A DNA stretch of 64,000 nucleotides. Origin: Salibacterium aidingense DSM 18341 (GTDB taxonomy: Bacteria; Bacillota; Bacilli; Bacillales; Marinococcaceae). The DNA lies in NCBI RefSeq assembly GCF_000429685.1, contig NZ_AUCI01000003.1, positions 270,298 to 334,297 of the forward strand, written 5' to 3'. Made by a program: the position numbers and the translations under genes. Shown here one piece after another: positions 35,419 through 44,864 of the stretch. Each line of letters starts with the position of its first letter. Position 1 is the first letter of the stretch. The notes under the pieces are model-generated. The model saw only the letters and a program-made list of their open reading frames with translations. It had not been told where the DNA came from and made no database searches.

Positions 35419-36258
35419 TTATATCTCCACTCTCATTTGTTTACGAAAGACTTCCTTTACCATATAGGCCAGCCCGTTTTGATCATTGGATCTGGTTATC
35501 CAATCTGCATGCTGTTTTACTTCTTCCGGAGACTGTCCCATAGCAACCCCGATCTCTGCCAAATCAAGTGCCGGAGCATCAGCAGTACCAGATCCTATAT
35601 ATATGAGTTCTTCTCGTTGTATACCAAGCTCAGACATCAGCCAGGTCAACGCATGTTCTTTCGTGGCTTCCTCTTTCTTTATCGTTAAATGGTTCTGCTG
35701 CTGCTCAATTATAATTCCAGGTATTTCGTTTATTAATTCCAATCGGCAGTCCTCTGCGTCCTTTGTTTCTTCAAACTCCCCGAACAGCCGCAGCGCGGTC
35801 AGCTGTTTTTCAGCAACCGCAGAAGAAATCTGGTTCGTATATGTTTTTGGCTGAAACAGACCTTCGCCAAGGCTGAACTGTATTTTGCCGAGCATGTTAT
35901 TAGTTGGCGGTTGTTTGTTCTCCCATTCATAATCCTGACTTTCCAGCTGAATCCGGCAGGGGTAGTTTTCCATACATGCGGCAGCATCATATACTAATTC
36001 AGCCGGCATTCTTGCTTCTAAAATCGAAGCTCCTGATAAACCGGCCAACAGGGCCCCGCCATGACAAATCATTTCATGCTCCATTTTTAAATGCTTGGCA
36101 ACTTTTTTAGCTGCAGAGAAGCTCCGATTCGTTACAAGAACGGAGTATACCCCTTTATTGCGGACGAAATCAATTGCCTCTTTCGTTTCCCGGCTCATCC
36201 TGTCGTTTGATTTCAAAAGCACTCCGTCAATACTCATTGCAAGCAGTCGATATCCCAC
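35419..36258 (-). CDS. HAD-IIB (Cof-type) family protein lacking the nucleophile
   Basis: A 279-residue Cof-type HAD protein with the usual core and a cap domain at about 80-190. Active members begin DxDGT; here the motif reads AMSIDGVLL, so the catalytic first aspartate is a serine. The late motif GDxxND reads GSGTADAPAL, losing a magnesium ligand. The middle threonine (VLVTNRS) and the lysine motif appear kept. It should therefore fold but not dephosphorylate in the normal way. The start is GTG 36258 behind GGAGGG. Its partner or ligand cannot be read from sequence. Confidence 0.8.
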   Translation of the reverse strand: MGYRLLAMSIDGVLLKSNDRMSRETKEAIDFVRNKGVYSVLVTNRSFSAAKKVAKHLKMEHEMICHGGALLAGLSGASILEARMPAELVYDAAACMENYPCRIQLESQDYEWENKQPPTNNMLGKIQFSLGEGLFQPKTYTNQISSAVAEKQLTALRLFGEFEETKDAEDCRLELINEIPGIIIEQQQNHLTIKKEEATKEHALTWLMSELGIQREELIYIGSGTADAPALDLAEIGVAMGQSPEEVKQHADWITRSNDQNGLAYMVKEVFRKQMRVEI

Positions 36259-36383
36259 GTTATGTCCCTCCTTGGCACCTGGCCTGATCTACCTTTATCC
36301 TATGCGGGCCTGGCCGCCTTTAGAACACACATAACAGGAGAGGGATCGTGTGGATTTAGGAACTCAGTAAAAACTTATAACCG

Positions 36384-36418
36384 AAAAAACCGGCGGAGTT
36401 CTGCTCTCCCGCCGGTTT
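36384..36418 (-). terminator. Terminator of yheA
   Basis: AAACCGGCGG (36387-36396) pairs with CCGCCGGTTT (36409-36418), with an A-run before it that gives a U-run on the minus strand. Confidence 0.92.
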
Positions 36419-36431
36419 CTTATCTACGCTG

Positions 36432-36797
36432 TTACTGCTGGTCGTACTGATCTTCCGGAGAACCATATAGATCCTCTAATGGCTCTGTAATAATTTTATT
36501 TAGATCCTGTATGATCGTGCTCATCTGCTGTTCTACTTCCATCAGCTTTGAAATCACTTCATGCTGCTGAACCATTTCAAACTGCTTTTGAGCCTGGTTA
36601 ATTTCTTCTTCCGAAGGTTGTTCCCCCTGCATTTGCTTCTGCTGCAGCTCCAGCTGCAGGGAACGGAAGTTATCAAGCATTCGTTTGGCAACTTCATCAT
36701 TCTCTACTTCTTCGTGAAGGTTCTTCAAGTTTTGAAATTCGTCGCTGTCTCTTAATTCCTGAGACAAATCGCGTGCTTTGTCATATACACTGGACAT
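36432..36797 (-). CDS. yheA: YheA (YlbF/YmcA-type family) protein
   Basis: A 121-residue, largely helical protein of the YlbF/YmcA/YheA family. ATG 36797 follows AGGAGG; the frame runs 18 codons further up but without a ribosome site. YlbF and YmcA form a complex that directs RNase Y in B. subtilis; YheA is a related protein whose role is less clear. The sequence is rich in Gln and Glu (LQLELQQKQMQGEQPSEEE) and ends in an acidic tail. It lies 84 bases downstream of yheB on the same strand. Confidence 0.9.
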   Translation of the reverse strand: MSSVYDKARDLSQELRDSDEFQNLKNLHEEVENDEVAKRMLDNFRSLQLELQQKQMQGEQPSEEEINQAQKQFEMVQQHEVISKLMEVEQQMSTIIQDLNKIITEPLEDLYGSPEDQYDQQ

Positions 36798-36880
36798 TAC
36801 ATAGTCCTCCTTTTTACAATCTTCACCGAGCATAACATGAATGAAAGTCATAAATCATCCATTCTTGTTGATTCTTTTCT

Positions 36881-38014
36881 TTAAATAGAAAAAAGAAGGA
36901 CAAGGATCCCTTGAAGTAAACCAATGATTCCTCCTAGAAACGCTCCCAGATACGTAATCATTTTAAACTCCCGGCGGGATATCGTAAGAACGAGGGCTTC
37001 CAGTCTGTCCACAGAAAAAGTGTCCACCTGGCCGCGAACAATGTCATCCAGTTTGAACTGCTCAAATATATAGGGAAGTCTGTCGATTAAAACGGACTGT
37101 CCTATTTTCACCATGCCGGGAACCCAGCGGTCCTTCAGGGTATTTTCAAAAAAAGGCGCCCAATCTGCCAGTGGAGCCTGCAGATTACGGTATATGCCGA
37201 CTTCCCTTTTCAGAAATGCCGCCGCTTCCTCTGCCAATGTCTCCGTTGGCAGGGAAGAACGATAAAAACCTGTTGGTGTTTTCTTTATTTTTTCCCATTC
37301 GTCTACCAGCACATTTTTTAAAAAGGTTTGCGAAGCAGGATCCTCGAAAAACCGGACAATTTCAGGCTGAAGTTTTTCGATGATTTTATCGTTTCCAAAC
37401 ATGGAGCCTAAAAAATTCAGCATAGACCCTTTTCCCTGCAGAAATTTTTCCAAAAGCAGGTGCAGCTGGCGCTGTCCTTCCGTTCCTCTAAAAAATTCGG
37501 CTCCTTTTTCCGTTATTTTCTCAGCCAGAACAGGAACCATCTCATCTCCTTTTTGAATAAGGCGGGAAGGCAGTACATGCTGTAATGGAATATCGTGATA
37601 TTCATCTAAAAACCCGTCTGCTTTCTTTTTTATCCATGTTTTCATCTGCTCGTCCAGATCTAACGGCTGATCACTGATATGACCTGCCAGCTCCATCACA
37701 CTGGAATTACTTTGCAGAAGCGAAGTGATCTCCTCCGCCATCCAGCTCGTCATTTTATCACGGAATCCGTTTTCCCGGATTTTTTCAAGAATGCGTTCCG
37801 GTGTAAGTAAATGGTTAACGACCATCTTTCCCATCTGCTCGGCCAACTCCCCCCGTCGTTTCGGGATGAGCCCAGGTGTAAAAGGCAGCCGCCATTTGCC
37901 AATATAGACGGCCTTATACGGGCGAAACAGCATTTTTATAGCCAGTGAATTGGTGACTCCACCAATAATTGCTCCAATTCCTATCATTACCGCTATTAAC
38001 ATCAGAGCTCCCAT
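36881..38014 (-). CDS. yheB: YheB, DUF445 membrane protein
   Basis: A 377-residue DUF445 protein, the same length as B. subtilis YheB. The N-terminal membrane helix carries IGGVTNSLAIKMLFRPY, a highly conserved family motif, followed by LPFTPGLIPKRRGELA. A second hydrophobic helix ends the protein (GAFLGGIIGLLQGILVLLF). The centre is helical and hydrophilic. Function is unknown; members localise to the membrane and some are sporulation-associated. ATG 38014 follows AAAGGAG. Confidence 0.93.
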   Translation of the reverse strand: MGALMLIAVMIGIGAIIGGVTNSLAIKMLFRPYKAVYIGKWRLPFTPGLIPKRRGELAEQMGKMVVNHLLTPERILEKIRENGFRDKMTSWMAEEITSLLQSNSSVMELAGHISDQPLDLDEQMKTWIKKKADGFLDEYHDIPLQHVLPSRLIQKGDEMVPVLAEKITEKGAEFFRGTEGQRQLHLLLEKFLQGKGSMLNFLGSMFGNDKIIEKLQPEIVRFFEDPASQTFLKNVLVDEWEKIKKTPTGFYRSSLPTETLAEEAAAFLKREVGIYRNLQAPLADWAPFFENTLKDRWVPGMVKIGQSVLIDRLPYIFEQFKLDDIVRGQVDTFSVDRLEALVLTISRREFKMITYLGAFLGGIIGLLQGILVLLFSI

Positions 38015-38124
38015 TTTTATTCTCCTTTATATTGACAACTCATTCTCCTACGACCATTATTACCTTATCAAGTTGTTTCAGCAAGAGCAAGCAATGCAGG
38101 AAACCTGAAAAGGAGGCGGATACA

Positions 38125-38352
38125 TTGATAACTCATTTTCAGTGGGAGCCGAGAAGAAACGATTGGTGGAAAAAAGAATGGGGATTTTCCTTTTATTATC
38201 AAGGGAAGTATTTTAGAGGCAGGTATTACAATGATGGAACGATAGACTGGCTCGGGACCGGCCCGGAAAAATCTGATAAAGCCGTGCTGGAAAATCAGAT
38301 TCATGATCTTATTCTATACCATGTTCTTGAAGACCATCATCCCCGTTCGTAA
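38125..38352 (+). CDS. yheE: YheE-like small protein (DUF5342)
   Basis: A 75-residue protein starting at TTG 38125 behind AAGGAGG (38109-38115). The longer frame from 37969 overlaps the start of yheB on the other strand and is rejected. It has an aromatic-rich beta pattern (NDWWKKEWGFSFYYQGKYF) typical of YheE, found beside yheB in B. subtilis. No enzymatic motif or membrane segment. It is divergent from yheB. Confidence 0.75.
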   Translation: MITHFQWEPRRNDWWKKEWGFSFYYQGKYFRGRYYNDGTIDWLGTGPEKSDKAVLENQIHDLILYHVLEDHHPRS

Positions 38353-38425
38353 ATGTCCCTGATCTCCCATGAACTGCCTCTCATGTTCAAAACACGGACA
38401 GGGTAACATAAAACCGGGAGGGAGC

Positions 38426-38584
38426 ATGATGAAAAATCAAGAACACACCGAGAATTATGAAATGGACGAAGACCGCATGATTAATGAAGGGCTGGCAGGC
38501 GGTACCGTGCGTCAGGTTTATGATACTCCTCAAATAGAAAATGCAAGAAAACTAAAGAAAGAGAAACCTCCCCATCGTCAATAA
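38426..38584 (+). CDS. Small charged protein, 52 residues
   Basis: ATG 38426 (or 38429) follows GGGAGGGAG. The product is hydrophilic, with acidic residues in the first half (ENYEMDEDRMINEGLAGG) and a basic end (RKLKKEKPPHRQ). It is followed directly by a strong terminator. I do not recognise a family. Position between yheE and a spore protein gene would fit a sporulation role, but nothing in the sequence proves that. Confidence 0.6.
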   Translation: MMKNQEHTENYEMDEDRMINEGLAGGTVRQVYDTPQIENARKLKKEKPPHRQ

Positions 38585-38592
38585 TATTTGCG

Positions 38593-38619
38593 GCCTGGTA
38601 TTCCGCCAGGCTTTTTTTT
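38593..38619 (+). terminator. Terminator after the 52-residue gene
   Basis: GCCTGG (38593-38598) pairs with CCAGGC (38606-38611), followed by eight T. Confidence 0.92.
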
Positions 38620-38635
38620 GGGGTAACACAATAAG

Positions 38636-38678
38636 GGGGCTGTCCGGGTGACGCAGCGCGTCACCTTTAGACAGCCCC
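38636..38678 (-). terminator. Nested palindrome after the spore protein gene
   Basis: GGGGCTGTC (38636-38644) pairs with GACAGCCCC (38670-38678). An inner GGTGACG (38647-38653) pairs with CGTCACC (38659-38665). It is a very stable structure 19 bases beyond the ssp stop, but lacks a U-run. Confidence 0.7.
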
Positions 38679-38696
38679 TCCAGCCATCATATTAAA

Positions 38697-38906
38697 TTAC
38701 TGTTGCGGACCTTGGCCGCCCATTTGCTGTTCAGCCATTTGGACAAGACGCTTTGTGATTTCCCCTCCAACAGAACCATTAGAACGGGAAGTAGCGTCAG
38801 CACTAAGCTGAACCCCGAATTCCTGTGCAATTTCAAATTTCATTTGATCCAGGGCTTGTTGTACGCCTGGCACTACCAATTGATTAGAGCTGTTATTGTT
38901 GGCCAT
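38697..38906 (-). CDS. sspB: Alpha/beta-type small acid-soluble spore protein
   Basis: A 69-residue DNA-binding protein of the dormant spore. It has both family signatures: [10 protein letters not shown], containing the GPR protease cleavage site after glutamate, and [16 protein letters not shown] in the C-terminal helix. ATG 38906 follows GAGGAGGTG. These proteins coat spore DNA in an A-like form and give resistance to ultraviolet light and heat. The exact paralogue name is uncertain. Expression would be forespore-specific (sigma G). Confidence 0.93.
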   Translation of the reverse strand: MANNNSSNQLVVPGVQQALDQMKFEIAQEFGVQLSADATSRSNGSVGGEITKRLVQMAEQQMGGQGPQQ

Positions 38907-38992
38907 GTGTCTCACCTCCTCGTTGTATCTATAGTTTGTATCGAATTTCTTACACTATGCTTTTTAAAAAATAGTAAATTTAGGTAATCCAC

Positions 38993-40939
38993 TTAATCTC
39001 CCGTCCTGAGCGTTTTAATTTCTTCTATGGATGTTGGATTTTCTAAGGAAGATAAGTCACCGGCCTCTTTGTGCAGATAGGCTGCTTTTATTGCCCGGCG
39101 CATTACTTTAGCGTTTCTCGTTTTCGGAAGCGCAGAAACAAAATGCACAAAAGCCGGCCTAAAGGATTTTCCTATTTTGTCAGCGCACCATTGTATCAAT
39201 TTTTTTTTCAGCTCGACTCTACCGTCTCTTTCCGGATATAATACGACAAAACAAACAGCCTCTTCTCCTTTCAAGCTGTCCGGCACTCCGATCACGCCCG
39301 CTTCCTGCACTTCAGGATGCGCCACCAGAACTGATTCAAATTCAGCCGGTCCTATCCTTTTTCCGGCAATATTTAAAATATCATCCGAGCGTCCGGTTAT
39401 TTTCCAAAATCCATGTTTATCCTTGATGGCCCAGTCTCCATGGACCCAGCAGTCCTCCCATCTGTTCCAAAATGTTTCTTCATATCGTTTCGGTTCTTTC
39501 CAAAACCCTTTGGTCATCCCAACCCAGGGCTGTGTAATCACCAGTTCTCCCACTTCGTCTGTTACGGAAGTCCCCTGTTCATTAAAAACCCTGGCCGCCA
39601 TCCCCGGCAGAGCCGCATTAAACGTGGCAGGGCCGATTGGTTTCACAAGAACATTGCCTAAAATGCCGCCGGAAATCTCTGTACCGCCAGAATAGTTAAA
39701 AATCGGTACTTGTTTCTTTCCTACGCTTTCATACAGCCATTTCCAAGGTTCTGGATTCCATGGTTCCCCCGTCGATGCGATGATCCGAAGCGAAGAAAAG
39801 GGACGGGCTGGTACATATTCATTTCCATATTTCATTAGAGCGCATATTAACGTTGGGGATATCCCTGCGTGGGTAATGTTATTCTTTTCGATCATCTTCC
39901 ATATACGGGAAGGATCGGGATAATCAGGCGTTCCTTCATACATAAAAAGGGCGGCACCATTTAACAGCGCACCATAAACCAAAAAGGGTCCCATCATCCA
40001 TCCCATATCTGTCTGCCAAAATAGAAGATCTTCGTTTTTTACATCCATCCCTATCCCGGCATCAAATGCTGCTTTTACTGGAAAGCCGGAATGGGTATGC
40101 ACCGTTCCTTTTGGTTTTCCTGTCGTACCGGACGTGTAGATTAACATCAGCGGATCAGAGCTCTTCATTTCCTCCATATCAGCCGAAGGAAAAGAAGGAG
40201 CGGTCAGTTCCTTCCATGTTTTATCTGTTTGACTGTTCCAATTCACCTGGCTCTGCAAATGTTCAACCATAATAAGAGAAGTGGTGGAGCTCGATTTTTT
40301 GGCGGCTTGATCCGCTTCTTCTTTCATGTTCACTTGTTTGCCCCGTCTTGTATAACCATCAGCTGTAATAATCATTTTAGATTGAGATGCCTTTAGTCTC
40401 GCCGCCACCGCTTCCGCCCGGTAGCCAGAAAATACGGGCGAAAATACAGCTCCAATTTTTGCGGCCGCCATCATAGCAATAACAGTTTCCGGGATCATCG
40501 GCATGTAAAGTGTTATCACATCTCCTTTAGAAATACCGCTGTTTTTTAATCCATCTGCCGCCTGATCTACTTCCCGGCGCAGCTCGGAAAAAGAAAATCT
40601 TCGACAGCTTCCATCCTCGCCCTCCCACAGTAAAGCTGTTTTGTCTTTATTTTTCTCCTGTAAGGCCCACTTATGAACAGCATTGTGGGCGGTATTGATT
40701 AATCCCCCTCTATACCACTCGGGCCAAGCCTTTCCATTTGTTATATCCACCGTTTGCTTATAAGGATGAAACCATTCTATACTAAGTTTCTTTTCAGCTT
40801 CGCTCCAGAACCAGGAGATATCTTCTATACTTTGATGCCAAAAGGAATCGTAATCTTCAAAACCTAATTCTTTCATCCACTGATACAGCCTGGTTTTTTG
40901 AATAAAAGCTCGGTCAGGAAACCATACCGGTTCTTCCAT
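38993..40939 (-). CDS. AMP-forming acetyl/acyl-CoA synthetase
   Basis: Adenylate-forming ligase of 648 residues with an intact fold. An N-terminal ACS-type extension (FWHQSIEDISWFWSEAEK) is followed by LIYTSGTTGKPKG, the NYSGGTEISGG motif, HGDWAIKD, GRSDDILNIAGKRIGP at the hinge and the catalytic lysine in KTRNAKVMRR. Length and N-terminus resemble acetyl-CoA and acetoacetyl-CoA synthetases, but the acid substrate cannot be decided. No acetyltransferase-deacetylase acu genes lie near. It starts at ATG 40939 behind GAGGGG. Confidence 0.85.
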   Translation of the reverse strand: MEEPVWFPDRAFIQKTRLYQWMKELGFEDYDSFWHQSIEDISWFWSEAEKKLSIEWFHPYKQTVDITNGKAWPEWYRGGLINTAHNAVHKWALQEKNKDKTALLWEGEDGSCRRFSFSELRREVDQAADGLKNSGISKGDVITLYMPMIPETVIAMMAAAKIGAVFSPVFSGYRAEAVAARLKASQSKMIITADGYTRRGKQVNMKEEADQAAKKSSSTTSLIMVEHLQSQVNWNSQTDKTWKELTAPSFPSADMEEMKSSDPLMLIYTSGTTGKPKGTVHTHSGFPVKAAFDAGIGMDVKNEDLLFWQTDMGWMMGPFLVYGALLNGAALFMYEGTPDYPDPSRIWKMIEKNNITHAGISPTLICALMKYGNEYVPARPFSSLRIIASTGEPWNPEPWKWLYESVGKKQVPIFNYSGGTEISGGILGNVLVKPIGPATFNAALPGMAARVFNEQGTSVTDEVGELVITQPWVGMTKGFWKEPKRYEETFWNRWEDCWVHGDWAIKDKHGFWKITGRSDDILNIAGKRIGPAEFESVLVAHPEVQEAGVIGVPDSLKGEEAVCFVVLYPERDGRVELKKKLIQWCADKIGKSFRPAFVHFVSALPKTRNAKVMRRAIKAAYLHKEAGDLSSLENPTSIEEIKTLRTGD

Positions 40940-41239
40940 ATTCCTGCCCCTCTCTTTTAAAATAATATAATGAAAGCGATTTCTTATGATTTGTAAACAT
41001 TATAATAAGGGTATGAGTAAACCGTCAATTGTAGTAACTATGCAGAAATATCTCGAGGTATGATAAGGCATCCTGTATAAGCAGAGTGTTTCGGACGCAG
41101 GACAAAGTTGGAAAAAGAAACCGGTCCGGCTTACTTATATAATCCAAGCATGGTATACTAACAGGAAGAATATATTATATACTGGACCAGTTACATACAC
41201 GTTTAAACTGGGTAAACTACCGACAAAGGAGGGCGGCCC
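40940..41239. other. Intergenic stretch between the synthetase and lemA
   Basis: Three hundred bases without a gene. It separates divergent genes, so promoters for both should lie here. TTACTT (41131-41136) and TATACT (41154-41159) are spaced 17 bases apart and could serve lemA. TATAAT-like words also occur at 40993 and 41138. No strong hairpin or riboswitch was recognised. Confidence 0.4.
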
Positions 41240-41797
41240 ATGTCCATATTCAGCTTTATTCTTGGAATTGCTATTATTGTTGCGTTAGTCTGCTGGATCG
41301 TCGGCTATAACGCACTGATTAAATTTTTAAGCTGGGTGGAAGAAGCCTGGGCTCAGATTGATGTCCAATTGCAGCGGCGCATGGATTTAATCCCGCCGTT
41401 AATTGATACCGTGCAGCAGTATGCCAAGCACGAACAGCAGACGTTGGAAAGGGTAGTGGAATTGAGAAGCCAGCTCACTTCGCCTGATACAACACGAGTA
41501 GAGCAGCTGAAGGCGAATGATTCGTTAAGCAAAGCGCTGGACACATTATTTGCTTTAAAGGAAGATAATCCAGAACTTCAGCAGGATGAAGAGTTTTTGT
41601 ATTTGGAAAAAAATATTCAGGATGCGGATCAAAAAATCCAAAGGTCTGTTACCATTTATAATAATACGGTCCAAAAGTATAACACGAAAATTCATTCTAT
41701 ACCGGCCAATTTTGTTGCGAATGTCCACAACTTTAAAGAAAGGGAGCAATTGAATCTCCCGTCCTATACCAATAAAGATATCAAATTGTCTTCATAA
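41240..41797 (+). CDS. lemA: LemA family protein
   Basis: A 185-residue membrane protein. The N-terminal helix FSFILGIAIIVALVCWIVGYNALI is followed by the conserved LemA segment (SWVEEAWAQIDVQLQRRMDLIPPLIDTV, shown in parts WAQIDVQLQRR and DLIPPLIDTV) and long helices that form a rod. The role of LemA in bacteria is unknown. ATG 41240 follows AAGGAGGG. The gene stands alone and ends at a strong terminator. Confidence 0.94.
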   Translation: MSIFSFILGIAIIVALVCWIVGYNALIKFLSWVEEAWAQIDVQLQRRMDLIPPLIDTVQQYAKHEQQTLERVVELRSQLTSPDTTRVEQLKANDSLSKALDTLFALKEDNPELQQDEEFLYLEKNIQDADQKIQRSVTIYNNTVQKYNTKIHSIPANFVANVHNFKEREQLNLPSYTNKDIKLSS

Positions 41798-41802
41798 TGG
41801 AG

Positions 41803-41838
41803 AATCACCTTTTCTAAGGAAGAAAGGTGATTTTTTTT
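41803..41838 (+). terminator. Terminator of lemA
   Basis: AATCACCTTT (41803-41812) pairs with AAAGGTGATT (41823-41832), followed by a run of T. Confidence 0.93.
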
Positions 41839-41967
41839 CGTGCATTCGTATATAATAAGTCACAGATTTTCCCGGCACGACTGCTTTTCTTCCGACTTTC
41901 TAATGGAGATATGTTACAATGTTTCACAGAAGATGACAGTTATTACATTAAGGCAAGGAGAATGATA

Positions 41968-43203
41968 ATGGACAGTTTTGAAAAAAAATTCAATAATTAT
42001 GCAGATCTGGCTGTTAAAAAGGGAGTAAATATTCAAAAGGGGCAGACTTTATTTATTTCCGCCCCCATCACTTCTGCAGAATTCGTTCGGACGTTGGCCA
42101 GGAAAGCATATGACGCCGGCGCAAAAAACGTTCATGTAGACTGGGTTGATGAAACATTAACACGGATCAAGTATGATAAAGCACCGCAGGAGGCCTTTCA
42201 GGAATTTCCGAGCTGGGTGGCCAAAGGCCGGGAAGAGCTTGCAGAAAACGGGGCTGCGTTTATTACCGTGAAATCGACAGATCCGGACCTTTTAAAAGGT
42301 GTCGATTCCCAAAAGATTGCAGATGCCAACAAAGCGGCTGGAGAAGCGATGGATACCTTCCGTTCTTATATTCAATCGGATATGGTGAGCTGGCTTGTCA
42401 TCGCCACTCCTTCCCCCGGCTGGGCCAAAAAAGTATATCCGGACGAGAACCCCCGGGAGGCGGAAAGTAAATTATGGGACGCCATTTTTAAAGCGGTTCG
42501 GGCCGATGTAGAAGATCCAGTGGCAGCATGGGACGAACATGATAAAATGCTGCGGGAAAAAGCCTCCTTTTTAAATGATAAACGATACAGTGAACTGCAG
42601 TACAAAGCACCGGGAACAGATTTGTCGATTACGCTACCGGAGAAGCACGTATGGGTTGGAGGCGGAAGCCCAAACAAAAACGGTGTTCATTTCATCGCGA
42701 ATATGCCAACAGAAGAAGTATTTACCGTGCCGCATAAAACCGGGGTGAATGGTCATGTAACGAATACAAAACCGCTCAATTACAGTGGAAATGTCATTGA
42801 TGGGTTTACGATTCATTTCAAGGATGGAAAAATTACGGACTACGAAGCGGAAGAAGGGGAAGAAACGTTAAAAACGTTAATTGAAACCGATGAAGGATCT
42901 CATTATTTGGGAGAAGTTGCCCTTGTTCCCCACAGCTCTCCGATTTCCCAGTCCGGCGACCTATTTTACAACACTTTGTTTGATGAAAATGCTTCCAGTC
43001 ATTTAGCAATAGGCAGTGCTTATGCTTTTTGTATAGAAAACGGGCCCGATATGACAAAAGAAGAAAAAGAAGAACACGGCCTCAATTCCAGCATTACCCA
43101 TGTCGATTTTATGGTCGGCAGCGGGGACATGGACATTGACGGCATTTTACCGGACGGTACATCGGAACCAATCATGCGCAAGGGAGAATGGGCGCTGAAA
43201 TAA
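41968..43203 (+). CDS. ampS: M29-family aminopeptidase (AmpS type)
   Basis: Metal-dependent aminopeptidase of 411 residues. ATG 41968 is 7 bases after AAGGAG; the ATG two codons earlier is too close and the frame further up is not supported. The M29 fold is recognisable from FISAPITSAEFVR, FIANMPTEEVFTVPHKTGVNG and ITHVDFMVGSGDMDIDG, which hold the glutamate, histidine and aspartate metal ligands. Length matches B. subtilis AmpS. It releases N-terminal residues from peptides in the cytoplasm. It ends at a strong terminator. Confidence 0.94.
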   Translation: MDSFEKKFNNYADLAVKKGVNIQKGQTLFISAPITSAEFVRTLARKAYDAGAKNVHVDWVDETLTRIKYDKAPQEAFQEFPSWVAKGREELAENGAAFITVKSTDPDLLKGVDSQKIADANKAAGEAMDTFRSYIQSDMVSWLVIATPSPGWAKKVYPDENPREAESKLWDAIFKAVRADVEDPVAAWDEHDKMLREKASFLNDKRYSELQYKAPGTDLSITLPEKHVWVGGGSPNKNGVHFIANMPTEEVFTVPHKTGVNGHVTNTKPLNYSGNVIDGFTIHFKDGKITDYEAEEGEETLKTLIETDEGSHYLGEVALVPHSSPISQSGDLFYNTLFDENASSHLAIGSAYAFCIENGPDMTKEEKEEHGLNSSITHVDFMVGSGDMDIDGILPDGTSEPIMRKGEWALK

Positions 43204-43220
43204 GCGATTAGTACTAAGAA

Positions 43221-43265
43221 AAACGGAGCTTGGGCCGATCCGTCTGCTCAAGCTCCGTTTTATTT
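43221..43265 (+). terminator. Terminator between ampS and spoVR
   Basis: AAACGGAGCTTG (43221-43232) pairs with CAAGCTCCGTTT (43249-43260), then TATTTTATT. It lies between convergent genes. Confidence 0.93.
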
Positions 43266-43305
43266 TATTCTAGTGAGATACCCTCCGGGCCTCCAGATAT
43301 CCCAT

Positions 43306-44709
43306 TTAGAGTGATTTTCTGTATACTTTTCTGCCATTGTAATAAAAAAGGGCTGGTTTTTCTTCCAGGACAGTTTCTACATATACGGTCCTTCCCCAGA
43401 GCTGGTATATATAAGGAAGTGTTTTTTCCAGGTACGCAACATCCAGTTCTTCCTCCTCATACCGGTGAGTAATATATAACTCGCCTTTTTTCTCATAGTC
43501 TCCATCTGTCACGACAAGATATGGAAAGCCACCATTCACCCTGGAACGGATAAGCTGATCTTTCACACTGTTCCATTCCTTATCCACGATGGTATAGTCC
43601 CTGCCCTGCTTTTGGAACACATACATATCTTCCTGCTGGACAAGTTCTTTTGTTACGTAGTTCCGTATGAACGATGTATCCGATTCGAGCTCCCGGACTT
43701 CAAAAACTTTTTCCCGGCCGCTGCCGGGGACTACCCCGAATTGTCTCAATTTTTCGTCCGGGTTGTTATAACGCGCTTCAATGCTTTCAAATAGCTTTAA
43801 CCCAAGATGATAGGGATTAATGGTCGTTTTGGAAGGTTGGATGACACTCGCATTCAGCTTTGCAAACTCAATACTTTCCTCCGCTGACAAGTCCAGTTCC
43901 CTTAATATCCGGGCGTGCCAAAAGGACGCCCATCCTTCATTCATGATTTTTGTTTCAAGCTGCGGCCAGAAATACAGCATCTCCTCTCTCATCATCGTCA
44001 AAACATCGCGCTGCCAGTCTTCCAGCTCTCTGCTGTGTTCCTCGATAAACAGCAGAAGGTCTTTTTCCTGATGTTTAGGAAATGTATTCTTCTTTTTCGG
44101 GGGCGGTTCCGGTTTCTTCTCTCCAATATTCCACAAGTCGGCGTAGGGGCCTTCCGGTATTGATGCCCCATCGGCTTCCTCTTCTTCCTCCCCTTCAGCT
44201 TCCCGCCGGATTAAACTGGGGTCAATGTGTTCCTGAATAGAAAGGACGGCGTCCAAAAACGATTCGACTTCCTGTTTTCCATAAATCCGTTCATAATACG
44301 AAATACGCTCCGCAGCCGCTGCCATGCTTTCCACCATGTCTTTTCTTGTATTGGCAAAACGAATGTTATTTTTAAAAAAGTCACTATGGGCGAGCACATG
44401 GGCAACAATCAACTTATTTTGAACCAAAGAATTACTGTCTAATAAAAAAGCGTAGCACGGGTCGGAGTTAATAACCAGTTCATAAATTTTACTTAAGCCC
44501 AGATCATAATGTAATTTCATTTTGTGAAACTGTTTTCCAAAGCTCCAGTGCGAGTATCGGGTGGGCATCCCGTAAGCGCCGAACGTGTATATAATATCCG
44601 CCGGACAAACTTCATACCTCATCGGATAAAAATCAAGGCCAAAATGTTGGGCGACTTCCGTGATTTTTTCAATTGAATACTGCAGTTCTTTTTCTTCCGC
44701 CTTATTCAC
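43306..44709 (-). CDS. spoVR: SpoVR family protein
   Basis: A 467-residue SpoVR protein. The start is GTG 44709 behind AAGGAGGGG; the frame continues to 44814 without a ribosome site. Recognisable stretches are [62 protein letters not shown] and VNPYHLG-type [11 protein letters not shown]. In B. subtilis it affects spore cortex formation; in other bacteria its relatives act with PrkA and YhbH-type proteins. Both of those are encoded 6-10 kb to the right here. Confidence 0.95.
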   Translation of the reverse strand: MNKAEEKELQYSIEKITEVAQHFGLDFYPMRYEVCPADIIYTFGAYGMPTRYSHWSFGKQFHKMKLHYDLGLSKIYELVINSDPCYAFLLDSNSLVQNKLIVAHVLAHSDFFKNNIRFANTRKDMVESMAAAAERISYYERIYGKQEVESFLDAVLSIQEHIDPSLIRREAEGEEEEEADGASIPEGPYADLWNIGEKKPEPPPKKKNTFPKHQEKDLLLFIEEHSRELEDWQRDVLTMMREEMLYFWPQLETKIMNEGWASFWHARILRELDLSAEESIEFAKLNASVIQPSKTTINPYHLGLKLFESIEARYNNPDEKLRQFGVVPGSGREKVFEVRELESDTSFIRNYVTKELVQQEDMYVFQKQGRDYTIVDKEWNSVKDQLIRSRVNGGFPYLVVTDGDYEKKGELYITHRYEEEELDVAYLEKTLPYIYQLWGRTVYVETVLEEKPALFYYNGRKVYRKSL

Positions 44710-44864
44710 GGTTTCCCCTCCTTCCACCTTCTTACCCCTACTATATGAAAGCAAAAAAAAAGCATGAATCCCGAACGGAACTTTTCTCTTTATTGAAGGA
44801 TAGAGCAAGGACAAGGTAAAATAATAATAGATAGGTCAGCACTAATGAAATCAGGTGATATCCA

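Noticed and set aside
37969..38124. Upstream extension of the yheE frame
   Set aside because: It runs over the yheB start on the other strand, and AAGGAGG at 38109 fixes the start at TTG 38125.
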